64,000 nucleotides of DNA from Amoebidium appalachense (GCA_963693365.1 CAVNZM010000004.1:7068001-7132000); one strand, 5' to 3'. Positions 1 through 30,292 are shown, counted from the stretch's first letter. Numbers and translations: made by a program. The notes: generated by a model not told the origin, from the sequence alone.

Positions 1-459
<459 letters not shown>

Positions 460-469
460 CCTTCCCGAG

Positions 470-1036
470 CCGGCCCAGAGCTGCCACCTACTGAGATGGC
501 TCCTTATTTTTCCTTACACATTCAGCGAACACCTCACACGTACTGACGGTGTGCACGCGCTGCGATGAACTTTACGTTCGGTTCGCTCCGATTTTTCCTT
601 ACACTCTCGCGACCGCGTGCATGCTTTCTGTCGCGGCGCCTCGGCGGTTCGATAGAGTCCAGTGTTCGCTGAATGTGTAAGGAAAAATAAGGAGCCATCT
701 CAGTAGGTGGCAGAGCGAACACTGGACTCTATCGAACCGTCGAGGCGCCGCGACAGAATTTAAAGCATGCACGCGGTCGCGAGAGTGTAAGGAAAAATCG
801 GCGAACGTAAAGTTCATCGCAGCGCGTGCACACCGTCAGTACGTGTGAGCAGCGAACGTGAAGTTCATCGCAGCGCGTGCACACCGTCAGTACGTGTGAG
901 GGCCCAGAGCTGCCACCTACTGAGATGGCTCCTTATTTTTCCTTACACATTCAGCGAACACTGGACTCCATCGAACCGTCGAGGCGCCGCGACAGAAAGC
1001 ATGCACGCGGTCGCGAGAGTGTAAGGAAAAATCGGA
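470..1036. repeat. Mosaic foldback repeat, unknown family
   Basis: Three sequence blocks recur in both orientations. Block 1, starting cccagagctgccacctactg, is forward near 474-532 and 902-961 and inverted near 663-713. Block 2 (core cgtactgacggtgtgcacgc) is forward near 533-579 and inverted near 801-849 and 850-899. Block 3 (core ccttacactctcgcgaccgc) is forward near 589-670 and inverted near 717-800 and 953-1036. The copies are almost identical, so the rearrangement is young. No protein is encoded. It looks like a foldback or composite non-autonomous element, but I do not recognise the family. Confidence 0.8.
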
Positions 1037-1040
1037 GCCA

Positions 1041-1710
1041 CCAACGATGACTGCATCATGCTGTCCGGCGATTGGCTGATGTTCAAAGCTGCCCATCTAT
1101 TGGTCTCTGGTTAATATATGATAATACAGGGTTGACTCAGATGAGATCGCATAATCGCTGGTGCAGTTAAACCATAGCCCATTTAATCCTGAAAGGCCAC
1201 AAAACGATGAAACGATCAAAAAGATGACACACAGTATACGTAAGGTTGACGGTGTTAGAAACAGGTTACAGACACAGGCACATAGTAAGCAGCTGCAACC
1301 GAGAGTTAATAATAGGCTGCGACCAACGGTTTGTGACGGTGTTAACAGACAGACATAAGACACACGGAGGAGTCCGGTACCGGTACTGAACGGTCGAGAT
1401 GGCCGTACAGAGGTTTGAATTCGAGCGGGAATGAATGACGTTATGCATGAGGTTATCAATGCCTTGTCAGCGATTGCATCAAAATCATGCAAAGAAATCA
1501 AATTTGCTTCGCTTCGAGCCTTTTCACTGAATGGCTGTTTAATTTTTTTAAAAATTGCCTCAAGGTGGGGTCAAAACGCACGCGCTGGAATCGAAAGGCA
1601 AAACATCCTGGCACACGTATTTCCGAACTGATTGGTTGCATATCATGGTGGTTCGAGTCTAGCCGATTCGATTGGTTAGGTGACGATAAAACCGTACGTG
1701 TGCCCGTCTG
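1041..1710. other. No recognisable gene
   Basis: Ordinary mixed-composition DNA. A 134-codon frame on the minus strand (1097-1501) has a plausible length but no motif I recognise, and no splice partners were found. Confidence 0.5.
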
Positions 1711-1772
1711 CAGCGAACGTAAAGTTCATCGCAGCGCGTGCACACCGTCAGTACGTGTGAGGGCCCAGAGGT
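1711..1772 (-). repeat. Solo copy of foldback block 2
   Basis: About 60 bases here match the inverted block-2 copies at 801-899, including the run cgtaaagttcatcgcagcgc and the tail gtacgtgtgagggcccagag. The block is therefore dispersed as a unit and not only internal to the 470-1036 cluster. Confidence 0.8.
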
Positions 1773-1884
1773 ACTTACTACCAGTGCAGGCCGTGCACGT
1801 GTAGCTTATGTTCTCAACTTCTCATTATTTATTGGTAAGGCCATGACCAGCCACGATAAAATTCGACGACATATCATCATATGA

Positions 1885-2290
1885 TTGGCTCAGACTGGGC
1901 CGCCAGGACCAACCAAATCGGCCTAAACAAAAGTAAATATATGACCCTGCAGGGCCGACCCGACTCTTCTTTTCGGGTCAAGATCCCGTGCCGGGTCGGA
2001 TACGGGTCGAACCCGTCGGGTCATCCTGACAGCCGGGTTGGGCAAAAACGCCACGGTTAGGGGTCTAAATAAAAAAAAATCTCTCAGGGGAGACAATCAC
2101 GAATCATTTATGACACGCTGCCTGAGTCAGCGTGGCCCCTCAGGTAGCAATCATAGTCAACATAACCTAACAGGAGTCGGGCCGCCAGGTCGGTTCGGGC
2201 TGGTTCTCGGGTCAACCGACCCGACACATCCCTGGTGTCGACTGTCGAGGCGACTGTCGAGTGTCGAGATTTGCCGAAAAATGTTGGGGT
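1885..2290. repeat. Degenerate GGGTCGG-rich stretch
   Basis: Many copies of cgggtc, gggtcgg and the complement ccgacc lie between 1950 and 2260 (for example 1957-2030 and 2170-2225). The phrase gggccgccagg occurs at both ends (about 1897 and 2179). The arrangement resembles a decayed repetitive element with related ends. No coding frame is supported. The stretch 2291-2800 holds nothing I recognise. Confidence 0.5.
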
Positions 2291-2804
2291 CCTCTGTGAT
2301 TGGATCGGGATAATAATTTTATTGTTTGGAATGCATTTGTCAGGGCTGTAAAGTTTGGTGAATATGTCACAATATTTGTGTACATAGAATAAAAAGGTAT
2401 ACCTCCACATAAGATCCATACCTACATGTATATCTTGTAACATCGCTACTTGTGTATCGTATTGGTAATAGTGCTGTTGGGTTTGGTAAAGGCACCTCAT
2501 TACAGCTCACATACATGTCTTTAATAAACGGCGTTACATAGGCGCCGGCCTCCAATCGAATTCGCGTTCGAAGACGGGTAATTACCGTTGGATTCGGATG
2601 TATTGAAATCAAACATTCAAAATACAATAAACGACCTCAAAAACCGAAAAGACAAGAGGAAATGGTTACTTACGCATGCAAGAATTTCCTAGGCTTAACC
2701 ACAAAGAGTATAATGGAAGGAAATAGCGAGTTCAAGGATCAGAGCCCGGCCCCCAGTGCCACCAAGAGGCGTTCCTTTCGAGCCCCGGCAATCTACCAAA
2801 TTGC

Positions 2805-3226
2805 CATGCCAATCAGCCAATCAAGAACGGTTTCCAATAAATCCGAGGTTAAGATATAGAAGTTGGCTTTTACTTCTGCCGTGTTCCCAGACCCTCTACT
2901 ACAACTATCATTACTATTTCTATCACTTTTTCATTAAAATTATTATAAAAAACAGTTAAAATTCAAAGAAACTGTGGCATACGGTCGCCAAAATGCAGTA
3001 CATAGAAAATGTATCAGTTGCTGACCGTCGGCGTGACGTAACAGACAGATCCATGGATCTTGATAATGGACAAACAAACATTTATAAAAAAATTACATAC
3101 GTGTGGTGGCCAAAAGTGTGCTCCTGCAGTTGGTGTTTAGTCCTGGCTGGGTGAGTGGATTACTACATAGCGTTATTAGCGTTATTAGCGTATCATAATA
3201 AATAGTGCTGCACATATATATAAATA
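2805..3226 (+). promoter_or_regulatory. Candidate promoter of the triple DJ-1 gene
   Basis: Two CCAAT boxes lie at 2809-2813 and 2817-2821. A CRE-like TGACGTAA starts at 3034, and a TATA-like TATATATAAAT lies near 3214-3225, about 165 bases before the proposed ATG at 3387. Motif presence is seen directly; promoter function is inferred. Confidence 0.35.
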
Positions 3227-3386
3227 CATACACATACAAAAACATGCACACTCTCATTCTCCCCACATGCTTTCCCGTACTAAGGCTAGGCAACTTTAAC
3301 ATCAGCCAAGCCTTTTGACTCCTTCAAACAACTTCCCGCGCTCAACCATAACCCTTCACAGCGCTTAAAAGCACCAAGCTCCAAAA

Positions 3387-12097
<8,711 letters not shown>

Positions 12098-13068
12098 GCT
12101 AATAATAGCAACACATGATACACTTTATTATGTATTACGGTTCTCGTTCTCGGTATCTCCGGGGGGATGGAGGGGAGGGGGGGGGGGGGGGGGGGGGGGG
12201 GGGAGGGTTCCCCGATCAAATTTTGGGATCTAGATGATGAGCTCCTTAAAAGTAAAATAGTTTGTGATAATATTTTTCCTATTCAGTGGGTGGTATATGT
12301 TAGTGTGTTGGCTGTGGGGATTTATTGCATGCAGTATGGTTATAATAATATCAATACACAGGAAACATAGGGGTTTTCAACTTAGATATAGCATCCGAGA
12401 TAGCTAGATATGAAATAAGAATACTTCCTTGTATACATTTGTTACCCAAGTGCTAACAGGATTACTTGTAGTATTGTCGTTACTGTATTAACCCCGTGGG
12501 TTCAGTACAAATGGCTGCATTGAATTAATGTATAATCAAATAGAGATTGTGGTGTGCAGGGGAAGGCTTATTATAACATCACCCCATGAGTTTGCACTTT
12601 AAATCCCTTCTCGTGGGGCCCACAAATTCTAAAGCTCATGTGCAGTTTACACGGTCCATATTTTGGGAAATGGTGGGAGCACTGCCCCTCTTGTGCTTGT
12701 GTGGCTTACTGTATTTTCCAGCACGGTCACACACTAAGTAGACGAGAGGCGCCACAGGCGCTTGTGAGCGATACATATAACGGATTCAGTGCACATTGTC
12801 TGACACAGTGACGCTTAATATATTACTAAGCATATTTCCCACAAGGCATTTTTGTACCAAAATTTAATATCTATTTGCAGGCAAATAGCATATATCTGCT
12901 GGCAGTCTTGATATAGCTAAACTTTCGTGTAGGTAATATCTATGGGATCAAGGTGAACTGTACGTCTTGCATGCATACATGTACATGATCACGTGACACC
13001 GTCACTTCTCACAGAAACACGGAATACACACACTCTGACGCACATGTACAAGCACACATCCGATCCGA

Positions 13069-13165
<97 letters not shown>

Positions 13166-13764
13166 CGCATGCATATGTATACTAAATTTGTATAATATCA
13201 TACACGAACACACAAAGCTCACGTGCACATACACACACACGGCCGCACACACACAAACAAACAAGCACAGTTCGTGGCGCACACCCCCACATCCAAACGC
13301 ATGCACTGTCACACACACTGCACATATACACACGCACCCGCACATGTTACACATACACGCGTACACACACACAAACACGTGCACACACAAACACACACAC
13401 ACCTGGTCACGTACACAAAACAAACCACGCATACATAACTACAAACGCCCGCTCGCGCACAAGCACACACACACTTACGCATGCCGCTAATTGACGCACA
13501 CGCACACGCACACGTACAGGCATGCACGCACACACATGTACATGTACACACACGCACACAAGCACACACACATACACACACAGCACACGCACGCACACGC
13601 ACACTCACGCACACACACACACACGTTGGTTTTATGATCACTGTTTGTGCTTATTTTTCTTTTCACCGTCGTTTTGTACTGTGGCAATGTGGTGGCACAC
13701 GCTGCACGCAGCACAAGCCATGTGGTTTGGTTTCTCGCCAATTCTATTCAACTGTATTCGAGTC
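12098..13764. other. Intergenic spacer, AT-rich then (CA)n
   Basis: A G tract (12,178-12,203) lies about 80 bases after the triple DJ-1 stop. From 12,210 to 13,000 the sequence is AT-rich with no gene signal. A pure (CA)n run fills about 13,070-13,158, and looser CA-rich sequence continues to 13,625. Confidence 0.7.
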
Positions 13765-13767
13765 TTC

Positions 13768-13841
13768 CTATTGGTTTACTGTAGATCCGCTTCTCCGATT
13801 GGCTGACGTATCCGCAAGGGGGATTGGCGCGTTCACGTGAT
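13768..13841 (+). promoter_or_regulatory. CCAAT, CRE and E-box cluster, likely acyltransferase promoter
   Basis: Within 75 bases there are three inverted CCAAT boxes (ATTGG at 13,770, 13,798 and 13,823), one TGACGTA at 13,804 and the perfect palindrome TCACGTGA at 13,833-13,840. The cluster is about 1.28 kb upstream of the acyltransferase ATG and about 350 bases before a strong candidate 5' UTR donor at 14,186. Spacing and density suggest a proximal promoter; this is inference. Confidence 0.45.
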
Positions 13842-14099
13842 AAGCATGTTTACCACTGCTCGCTTTCTTGATACATATGTAGGCCAGCACGCCAAGCGAA
13901 CATTTTTTTATCAACGCATCCGCGGCCGGGTGTGTGGGTTTGATAAAAGAGTAAAACATAGTGTCCATAGTGAAGCTAATCTTAGGAAAAGCCGACAGAA
14001 AGGGGCGGCTTATATATTTGTTAGCTATAACTGAAGGGTGCTTGGAAGTGCAGAAGTTCTCTTTAGCGGGCCGGCACGTTCATGCCAAAGACCTGTGTT

Positions 14100-14220
14100 T
14101 GCAGCAGCTAATCGAGAATTGTTAAAAGGCAAAAGCTATTTAGTCCATCCCTAGGTGGAAATACCCTCTGGTTGCAAAGTCAACGGTGAGTTCATCACGT
14201 GGCTGTAGCTTTGCTTCACT

Positions 14221-14252
<32 letters not shown>

Positions 14253-14299
14253 GCCCCTTCTTCCCCCTACCCGCACTCCTCCCTTTGCCTTCTGGATCA

Positions 14300-14337
<38 letters not shown>

Positions 14338-15118
14338 ACAACCAACCCCCCACCACCACCACCAATACCGTCGCGCACGCAACCACCCACCCACACACAC
14401 ACACACATACATGCAGGTGCACGTTGAAGGTAGCGCATCTCCTGCAAAACCACGGACCTGGGGTGCCTGGCTGCGACCACACAACACCCACCCACCCACC
14501 CACCCACCCACCCACCCGTGAAAAGCGCACATAGATGCATATACACACGCACACACTAGCACAGCTATGGGCGAGCTCACAAAGTCTAAAACATAATCAC
14601 ACATCCAAATACGAAGCCCTACCCAAAACAGGCTCTGAACACCACGTTTCACTTGGATGGTGATCGTAAATTGACCATGTGGCCTCAGTATGCTTCTTGC
14701 TGTTTGTTAGATGTGACTATAAACATGGTTAACACCCCGTCACGACTTCAAGCATATATCCAAAATGCTCACACACTTTTCACTTGTCTAACTTTCAACC
14801 AGAGCAGGTTGCTACCACGCTCTCCCCCTCTCTACTCCCCCCCAAAGCTTTAAAGGCAACAATAAAAAACACGAGCACATACTTGTGCGCCGCGCAACAC
14901 ACACACTCAGACAAGCACACAGCTCCATGGTACCCCTGTCCCTCTACCCTCACCCCCCCCCGGCTCCCACCCCTTCCCCCTTGCCCCCTTGCCCCTTGCC
15001 CCCCTCTCCCCCCACCCCCCACACCACCACCACCAAAAAAAGAAATCCATGAAAGCTCCTTACACACTCTCCCCGTTCTCCCTTGTTGCAGGTTGAGCTC
15101 ATAGTGGAAGGGTCTGGA
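14100..15118 (+). other. Probable 5' UTR with one intron for the acyltransferase
   Basis: The acyltransferase ATG at 15,119 is preceded by a strong acceptor (ttgttgcag, ending 15,091), which implies a spliced leader exon upstream. The best donor is ACG|GTGAGT at 14,186. The putative UTR intron (14,186-15,091) contains C tracts at about 14,224-14,252 and 14,301-14,337 and a (CCCA)n run near 14,486-14,517. The upstream exon limit is unknown. Confidence 0.4.
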
Positions 15119-23513
<8,395 letters not shown>

Positions 23514-23645
23514 ATGTAACGGGGAGTAGTTGGTAGTTGTTGGCTAGTGTGCTTGTGTGCCCGTGTCGTGGCCTAAATAGTTTACTGAAGTGGGCATTAT
23601 ATATTACTAAAGCCCGAGGGGTGAATGGAGAGAGGGGGGGGGGGG

Positions 23646-23679
<34 letters not shown>

Positions 23680-24002
23680 ATATTTAATGCTGCCCTTTTT
23701 GGGGACGGGGGAACCGGGGGAGGGGGGGGGGGGGGGGGGGGGGGGGTTGTTGTTAGATCAGCTTTCCTGTGTTGCCTGTGGTGATAATGTTTCGTCTTCC
23801 GCAATTCTTACATCTCGCACCTATTTATGTTTCCTCGGTTCAAGGCTTATTGGGGCTGCCTGATTGGAGTCTAGTTGTGTTTCTTGTCCTTTCCCATGTG
23901 CATGTGTGTTGGATAGAGCCCGAGTCGGTGGGCAGTTCGTGCAGTTGGGTATCAGGAAAAGAGGTTGAAAGATGCAGGGTAGGGGGGAGGGGGGTTCCCC
24001 CA

Positions 24003-24070
<68 letters not shown>

Positions 24071-24886
24071 AAGCTGTTCGACAACGGCTGACGAAAACAC
24101 TAGCAGCTTTTTTTTTGTTCTGCTGTTACAGTAGTTAGTGCTTGGATTCACTGAACTAATCGCAATGTTGATCCCCAGTACCCCAAAACGAGAAATAGTG
24201 TTAATCCAAAAAATGTTTGCTTTGACTGTCAGTGGGACTGTTGTCGACTCTTTGTATGTAATCGGTGAATATTACCTTCAGGGGTAGTGGTGAATAAATG
24301 TTGCTAGTTGCACCATGCATTCAAACGACCACTGATACGTGTACAGAAACCCAACTATATCTAAGCATCTAGTCTGACAGAAAGCGACCAGTTCTTCGAT
24401 CCCTTCCTCTTGTGTGTTCATATTCCTACCTTTTTTTTTTTTTTTTTTTTAAATTTTATTTTCCCTCTGGCGTTTGAACCAAATAGATTACCGTTGGAGG
24501 TTCTGAAGCCACCTCAAACCAATTAATTGTAGCTCACTGAATGACAGAGCACACCCATCATATGCATGCATAAGTTATATAAAGTGCACAATATTTTAGG
24601 TTTTTTAGATAGAACCCAGCACCTGCCCCATGCATCGTGTGCAGGATGATGAGATCACACATGCCATCGATGTATGCAGGTGCCAACGTACGGTAACTGA
24701 TCGGGGACAGACAATTTATTCATGCACTCATCGACCACCACAGAAGAAAAGGGCAGTTACTTCGGAGAGAGAAACAATTGGGGGCGAGAATATCAGATCC
24801 GAGAAAGCTCAGAGCGAGAGTGGGGAGAGAGAGAGGAGAGAGACAGAAATTTGGGAGAGGCCCTGAGATCTAGAGAGATAGAAGGA
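23514..24886. other. Spacer after acyltransferase, no gene seen
   Basis: Contains G tracts at about 23,634-23,678 and 23,719-23,746, a T-run joined to a G-run at about 24,005-24,069, and a T-run near 24,430-24,450. The rest is AT-rich. Short frames at 23,769 and 24,630 have no recognisable motif. Confidence 0.6.
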
Positions 24887-25275
24887 TAGGGCCCAACCAC
24901 ATCGGCTGAGTCAACTTGCTCCGAGCAGAATTATTCTGCACAAAGCAGAAGCATTCTGCTGAGAAAAGGCAGAATCATTGAATATGCTAAAATCAGAATT
25001 ATTTTGCTAAAGACAGAATTATTCTGCTGTATAAAGCAAAATAATTCTTCTTTAAATTTTTGCGGATTAATTCTGCTTAAAGCAGAATAATTCTGTTGAA
25101 AACAGAGTGATTCTGCTTTTGCGGAATAATTCTTCTACAGTAAAAGCAGAATAATTGTGCTAAAAGCAGAGTGATTCTGCCGCTTGCAGAATCACTCTGC
25201 TTTTTGCAGAATAATTCTGCTTTGAAGAATAATTCTGCTTTTTGCAAATTAACTCTGCGATGTGGTTGGGGCCTA
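24887..25275. mobile_element. MITE-like element made of palindromic units
   Basis: The ends are inverted repeats. The left end reads TAGGGCCCAACCACATCG. The right end reads CGATGTGGTTGGGGCCTA, which is complementary with one mismatch. Both end in TA, consistent with a TA target duplication as made by Tc1/mariner-type transposases. The 390-base interior is a series of about a dozen degenerate palindromes of the form AGCAGAATAATTCTGCT. There is no open frame, so the element is non-autonomous. Assignment to Tc1/mariner rests only on the TA and is inference. Confidence 0.75.
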
Positions 25276-25312
25276 AGGAACGAGAGTGTGGGCTACTGAG
25301 AGGTTCAGGTGT

Positions 25313-25380
25313 GAGAGAGAGAGAGAGAGAGAGACAGAGAGAGAGACAGAGAGAGAGGGGGGGGGGGGGGGGGGGGGGGG

Positions 25381-25432
<52 letters not shown>

Positions 25433-25635
25433 TCTGAGATGTGTGTGTGAGGGAGGAAACACTGAGAGTCGAAAGAGAGAGAGGGGGGGGAGAGTGGGGG
25501 GGAGCGAGAACGATCTAGACCTAGACAGAGATTTATAGAGAAAGAGGGGGTGGGGGGTGGGGGGGATGGTGGTGGTGGGGGGAGATAGAGAGAAAGAGAG
25601 AGAGAAAGAGACAGGGAGGGAGGGAGGGGGAGAGA

Positions 25636-25671
<36 letters not shown>

Positions 25672-25784
25672 CGGAGAGAGAGAGAGAGAGAGAGAGAGAC
25701 TCGGAGAGAGAGAGAGAGAGAGAGGGGGGGGGGAGGGGGAGGGGGGAGGGAGGGAGGAGGCGGGGGAGAGAAAGAGAGGCCTGC

Positions 25785-25880
<96 letters not shown>

Positions 25881-25882
25881 TA

Positions 25883-25913
<31 letters not shown>
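25313..25913. repeat. (GA)n, G-rich and (GT)n composite
   Basis: GA repeats (25,313-25,357, 25,384-25,430, 25,570-25,720) are mixed with G tracts. A long GT array follows (25,790-25,913), ending in gcgcgcgcg. It directly follows the right end of the MITE-like element. Confidence 0.95.
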
Positions 25914-25916
<3 letters not shown>

Positions 25917-27006
25917 CCACTGTGACACTACTATTAGTAGAAAGAGGGAGTTGGAGGGAGGTAAGGTCTAGAAAAGGAAAGGAAGAATAGCTGGAATTTT
26001 CTGAGATTTCGATCAACTTCCGGGAAAGCTAAAAAGTAGAGTGCATGCGGAGAAGAGGAGGGTATGGAACTTCCATTTCGAAGAGAGCTAGCCTGCAGGC
26101 TGCATGGGTGCAGTTGTGCATGGTGCGCGGATGAGCTGCGCGGATGCCAGGCACGCGCAGACGCATACTATAGCCTGAGTGCAGGTCGTAAACCAGTCTC
26201 ATCCGCATGCGCACCATGCATGATGCGGGCCGTCACCACCGTGAAGTGCCACCGACCTTTCAACTTCAGTCAATCAGTCCGACCATGACGCGTCGCCGGG
26301 AGTCGGATTCGGGGTTCGGGACGTCCGAGCCCTGAATGATGAAATCAGGCTGAAGATGATCGCGAGTTCGTGACTCTCGAGTCAGATGGGGTTATGGGAC
26401 TTATGGCTACCATAAGTTTGCATAGCTTATTGAGGCCATTTACACTCTTTCTAAAACTAGTGGCCCTAGCATGGGCATTCTACAAGGTATTATCCCTCAA
26501 AAAGGGACTTCCAAGTGTTCAATCGGAAAGACAAAATATTTCACACCCTGCTCAGAGAAATAGCTGATTGGTGGCCTTGCACTTGTTTAGTTGGGCCAAT
26601 AGGAGAAGGCCTCTGCACCGTTGTAACGGTTGTGCGATCCAATCGTTTAAAAAAAGAGTCCAAATTTGGAAAATGGCGCAACATTTGCATGCACGCGCGA
26701 TCTATTGTACAGTGTAGTGGTGTACACGTACTGCCGCCGCACTGCCCGAGTCAAGGAGGGTCTTTCCTATCTCGTTGTCTCAGATATTCCTGGTTCAACG
26801 CCCTGAGCATGCGCATTATACAACCAGGTGAGAAAATAAAGCAATTGCTATAAGATCATGCAACAGTAAGGGGGTCTTATAATTCAAAGCGTGTTTTTAA
26901 TAGTTATTAGAGTCGAGTATTTTTCTATACCTGCATTTTTGACCATTCTGTATACTAGTTTCCCGCGGCCGCATGCAAACATATATATATGCTATGACAT
27001 GCATGC

Positions 27007-27055
<49 letters not shown>

Positions 27056-27792
27056 CTATATATATACTCTATATATTCAATGCATAGTATATAAGTATAT
27101 ATATATATATGTGTACTATATGTTGTTATATTTATGCATATCAGACTGGTTTAGAATTCAGATACGGCATCCTTGTTTAAAAACAAAAATCTAATTTGAA
27201 TTTAAGTATGTACATTCTTCATTATTACTCCAAGTTAGCTTGTTCTGTGATCTATTATAACAATTAGGTTTGTGGATGCGGTTATATACCTATACATTGT
27301 GCGGGAATAAACAAAAATATCCGGATTATATCCATACGTAAATCTATCCCGACTCCAAGAACGTGCGGCATCCAGTGGCATGCGCCGTAACCGGCGTTTT
27401 ATCCTTTTTGGCCATTTGGCTCTTGTGTCGTTAAGTTCACTGTACACACTGAACAGCTATCAGTTCCACACTCCATTACTATATATGAGCAAGAATCATT
27501 CGTCAATTCGAGTCCCTGCAGCTGTGGAGTATACACCAACAACCTACCACCCACACCCACTCCTTCTCAAAAAGGAAATTTCTAGAAAGCAGAAATCCAG
27601 AGTAATTCCATTCCAAGTTGGGGCCTTCACACCCATCCATCGTTTTTCATCAGCGAACACCTCTCTTAGAGACCTGTGTCCTTTCATACCTTCCAAAGAA
27701 AAAAATCAATTCCGTTCACGGTCTCAGGCAAGCCCGCTCTTTCTCTGCTCCAACGTTAACACCAAAAACTACCTACCGTTATCCCCCCTTCC

Positions 27793-27827
<35 letters not shown>

Positions 27828-27854
27828 CAAACAAAAAAACCCCCCTTCGATTTC
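25914..27854. other. Spacer before globin 1, with an inverted repeat and (TA)n
   Basis: Mostly unique sequence with no supported gene. A near-perfect inverted repeat pairs 26,117-26,135 (tgcatggtgcgcggatgag) with 26,198-26,220. TA-rich microsatellite fills about 26,975-27,110. A C tract at about 27,796-27,824 lies just before the proposed globin 1 start and is probably 5' UTR or intron. Confidence 0.6.
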
Positions 27855-28575
27855 ATGATGTCAACCTTCACCAACAAAGACAGAGGTGTGTCTCTGGGGC
27901 CTCCCTCTCTCCATTCCTCTCTGCAACGCCTGCCCCATACCAGGATAACCCAAAACCCGAAATCGGTTAATAACAACGACAAAATGAAGACATCAGTCCC
28001 GGAATTAACCCTTCAGTGCTCGTCGATCTCTCTGGATGGTGATCTCGATCACTGCCCACGAGGCTCACATCACGCATCAGGCAAGGCCAATTTGATAAAA
28101 AAGCGGTCAAGCTTAAGCTTGTCCTCCGACCTAACTACAAATATCCTTAGCAATAATATTTTCGGCGGGAAACGCAGCGACATCAAAAGGCGAAGCACGC
28201 TACCAAATGTTCGTCTGCTCGAATACCCCCTATCACCCAGGGTTCAGGAAAACGTAAAAAGAAGTTGGGATGCGATATTTGCAAAGGGCTTATCGTCCGA
28301 GCAGACACTGTATGCTACGTTTTTTACACAAGTTTATGATCGGCTGTTTCAGAGACTACCTGAGGTACCCCCCCTCCCCCCCCCCCCCCTCCCCCCCCCT
28401 TCCTTTTCCCCTCCAACCCTCACCCCTCACCCTTTTCTCCCTTCCCGTCCACCTCCTTTTTTTCCCTTCCATATCTTCTGCCCCTCCACGTGCGAATAAA
28501 TACCACTGCCAGTAAAATATATTGGCTTTCTTCATACAACTTCTGGTGTGTACGCGTGTTTGAGTGCGCCCGCCA

Positions 28576-28651
<76 letters not shown>

Positions 28652-29614
28652 ACGCGCGTGTGGGGGCGTGCAAGCACGAACGTGTGTGTGTGTGTGTGCG
28701 CGCGCGCGTGCGCGCGTGCCCGCACGCGTGCGCACGCTGCGCATTGTTATGCGTGTGCGCTTGAGTGTTGAACGGTGTGCTTGTGAAGCGTGTTTTTGTG
28801 TTGTGCAGGCACTTACCGGGTGTGTACTTGTGCGCCCATGCACGTGTGCACGAGTGTGTATATGCATTGGCACACATCTGCTCAGCTTGGATGTGTGCCG
28901 GTGTGTGACATGTGTGCGTAAGTGTGATTGCCATTTTGTGTGCGCATAGCTAATGAGTTGTGCTGGTTGTTTCAGATGTATTTTCAAAATACAGCGTGGT
29001 GTCGGTCATAACCGTGACTGAGAGACACACACGCACACAAACCAAACTAATCCATGTGTTTGGGCACCTCAATGATGCATTTTTTTCACCTACTGTTAGT
29101 GGCTCTGCTTCGTTATTGACTACCGTGATAATGGTTCCTCACGTTTGCACTTGCCCGGCTCCCCCCCCCCCCCCCACACACACACACACACACTCACACA
29201 CCCCAAACACACACACAGACTCGCCCACCCACCCACCCACCCACCCACCTTACCCCCCCTTCCAAATAATGTGGAAATGAATAAATGAAAAGTTACTTGG
29301 GGGAAAAAAGCACCGCAGCCACAAAAATCCTCCCGCCCCTCTTCCTCCCTCCCCCCCCCCCCCAAAAAAAAACAAACATAAATAAATAAAAATAAATAAA
29401 TAAATAAGAATAAAAACTAATATAATAAAAAACCCAGACACACACAAACACACACTATTTCTCGATGTATTGCACACCACTAGCAATGCTAAGCCTTGTG
29501 ATTTGCCTTCGTCCTAGGCACTCCGCTAACCAACCAACCCCCCACCCCCCACCCCCCCCTCAAACACACACATACAAGGCTTCAAAATCCCTAACCACAC
29601 ACTGACGTGCGCCG

Positions 29615-29683
<69 letters not shown>

Positions 29684-29739
29684 ACCCAACTTCTCCTCCC
29701 TCCCCCCCCCCCCCCCCCACCCACATAACCCCCCCTCAC

Positions 29740-29775
<36 letters not shown>

Positions 29776-30261
29776 ACCCCAACACACACACACACACACA
29801 ATACAACACAGACCAAGCTCATGTTTGGAGATCGCATCAGCCAAGCCGTCAAGCTTTCCAAAGCCATCTCCGTGCTCCTGAAGAACATGGAAACACAATC
29901 GCAATTTGAGGCCGCAGTGAAGCCGTTTGCCGGGCTGCATATATCATGCGGGGTTACAGCCCCCATGTTTGTGGTCTTGGGGGAGGTCCTCCTAGAGTCC
30001 ATGGCCGAGAGGCTGGGCGAGGAGTGGACGGATGACGTTAGGTTGAGCTGGTCTATCTTCTATACAACGGTAAGTGAATTTTAATTTTTTGAAACATATG
30101 ATAGACCATTTGTTTTGAATATGTGTATGAGTAGGATAAGAGTCCTCGCGCACAGAAACTTTGTACGAATAGGTTCACAGTGACTGGATGGCGATTTAGA
30201 GCAAGAAGCAACTGGGAAATCTCTTAGCCCCTTTCATTTCTACCCCCCCCCCCCCCCGACC

Positions 30262-30292
<31 letters not shown>

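Noticed and set aside
1097-1501. 134-codon minus-strand frame
   Set aside because: No recognisable motif, repeat-derived flanks and no splice signals that extend it; length alone is not evidence.
26029-26217. 62-codon minus-strand frame
   Set aside because: It falls within the 26,117-26,220 inverted repeat and has no protein signature.
27618-27854. Upstream in-frame extension of globin 1 exon 1
   Set aside because: It translates a C homopolymer as polyproline and has no paralogue support; more likely UTR or intron.
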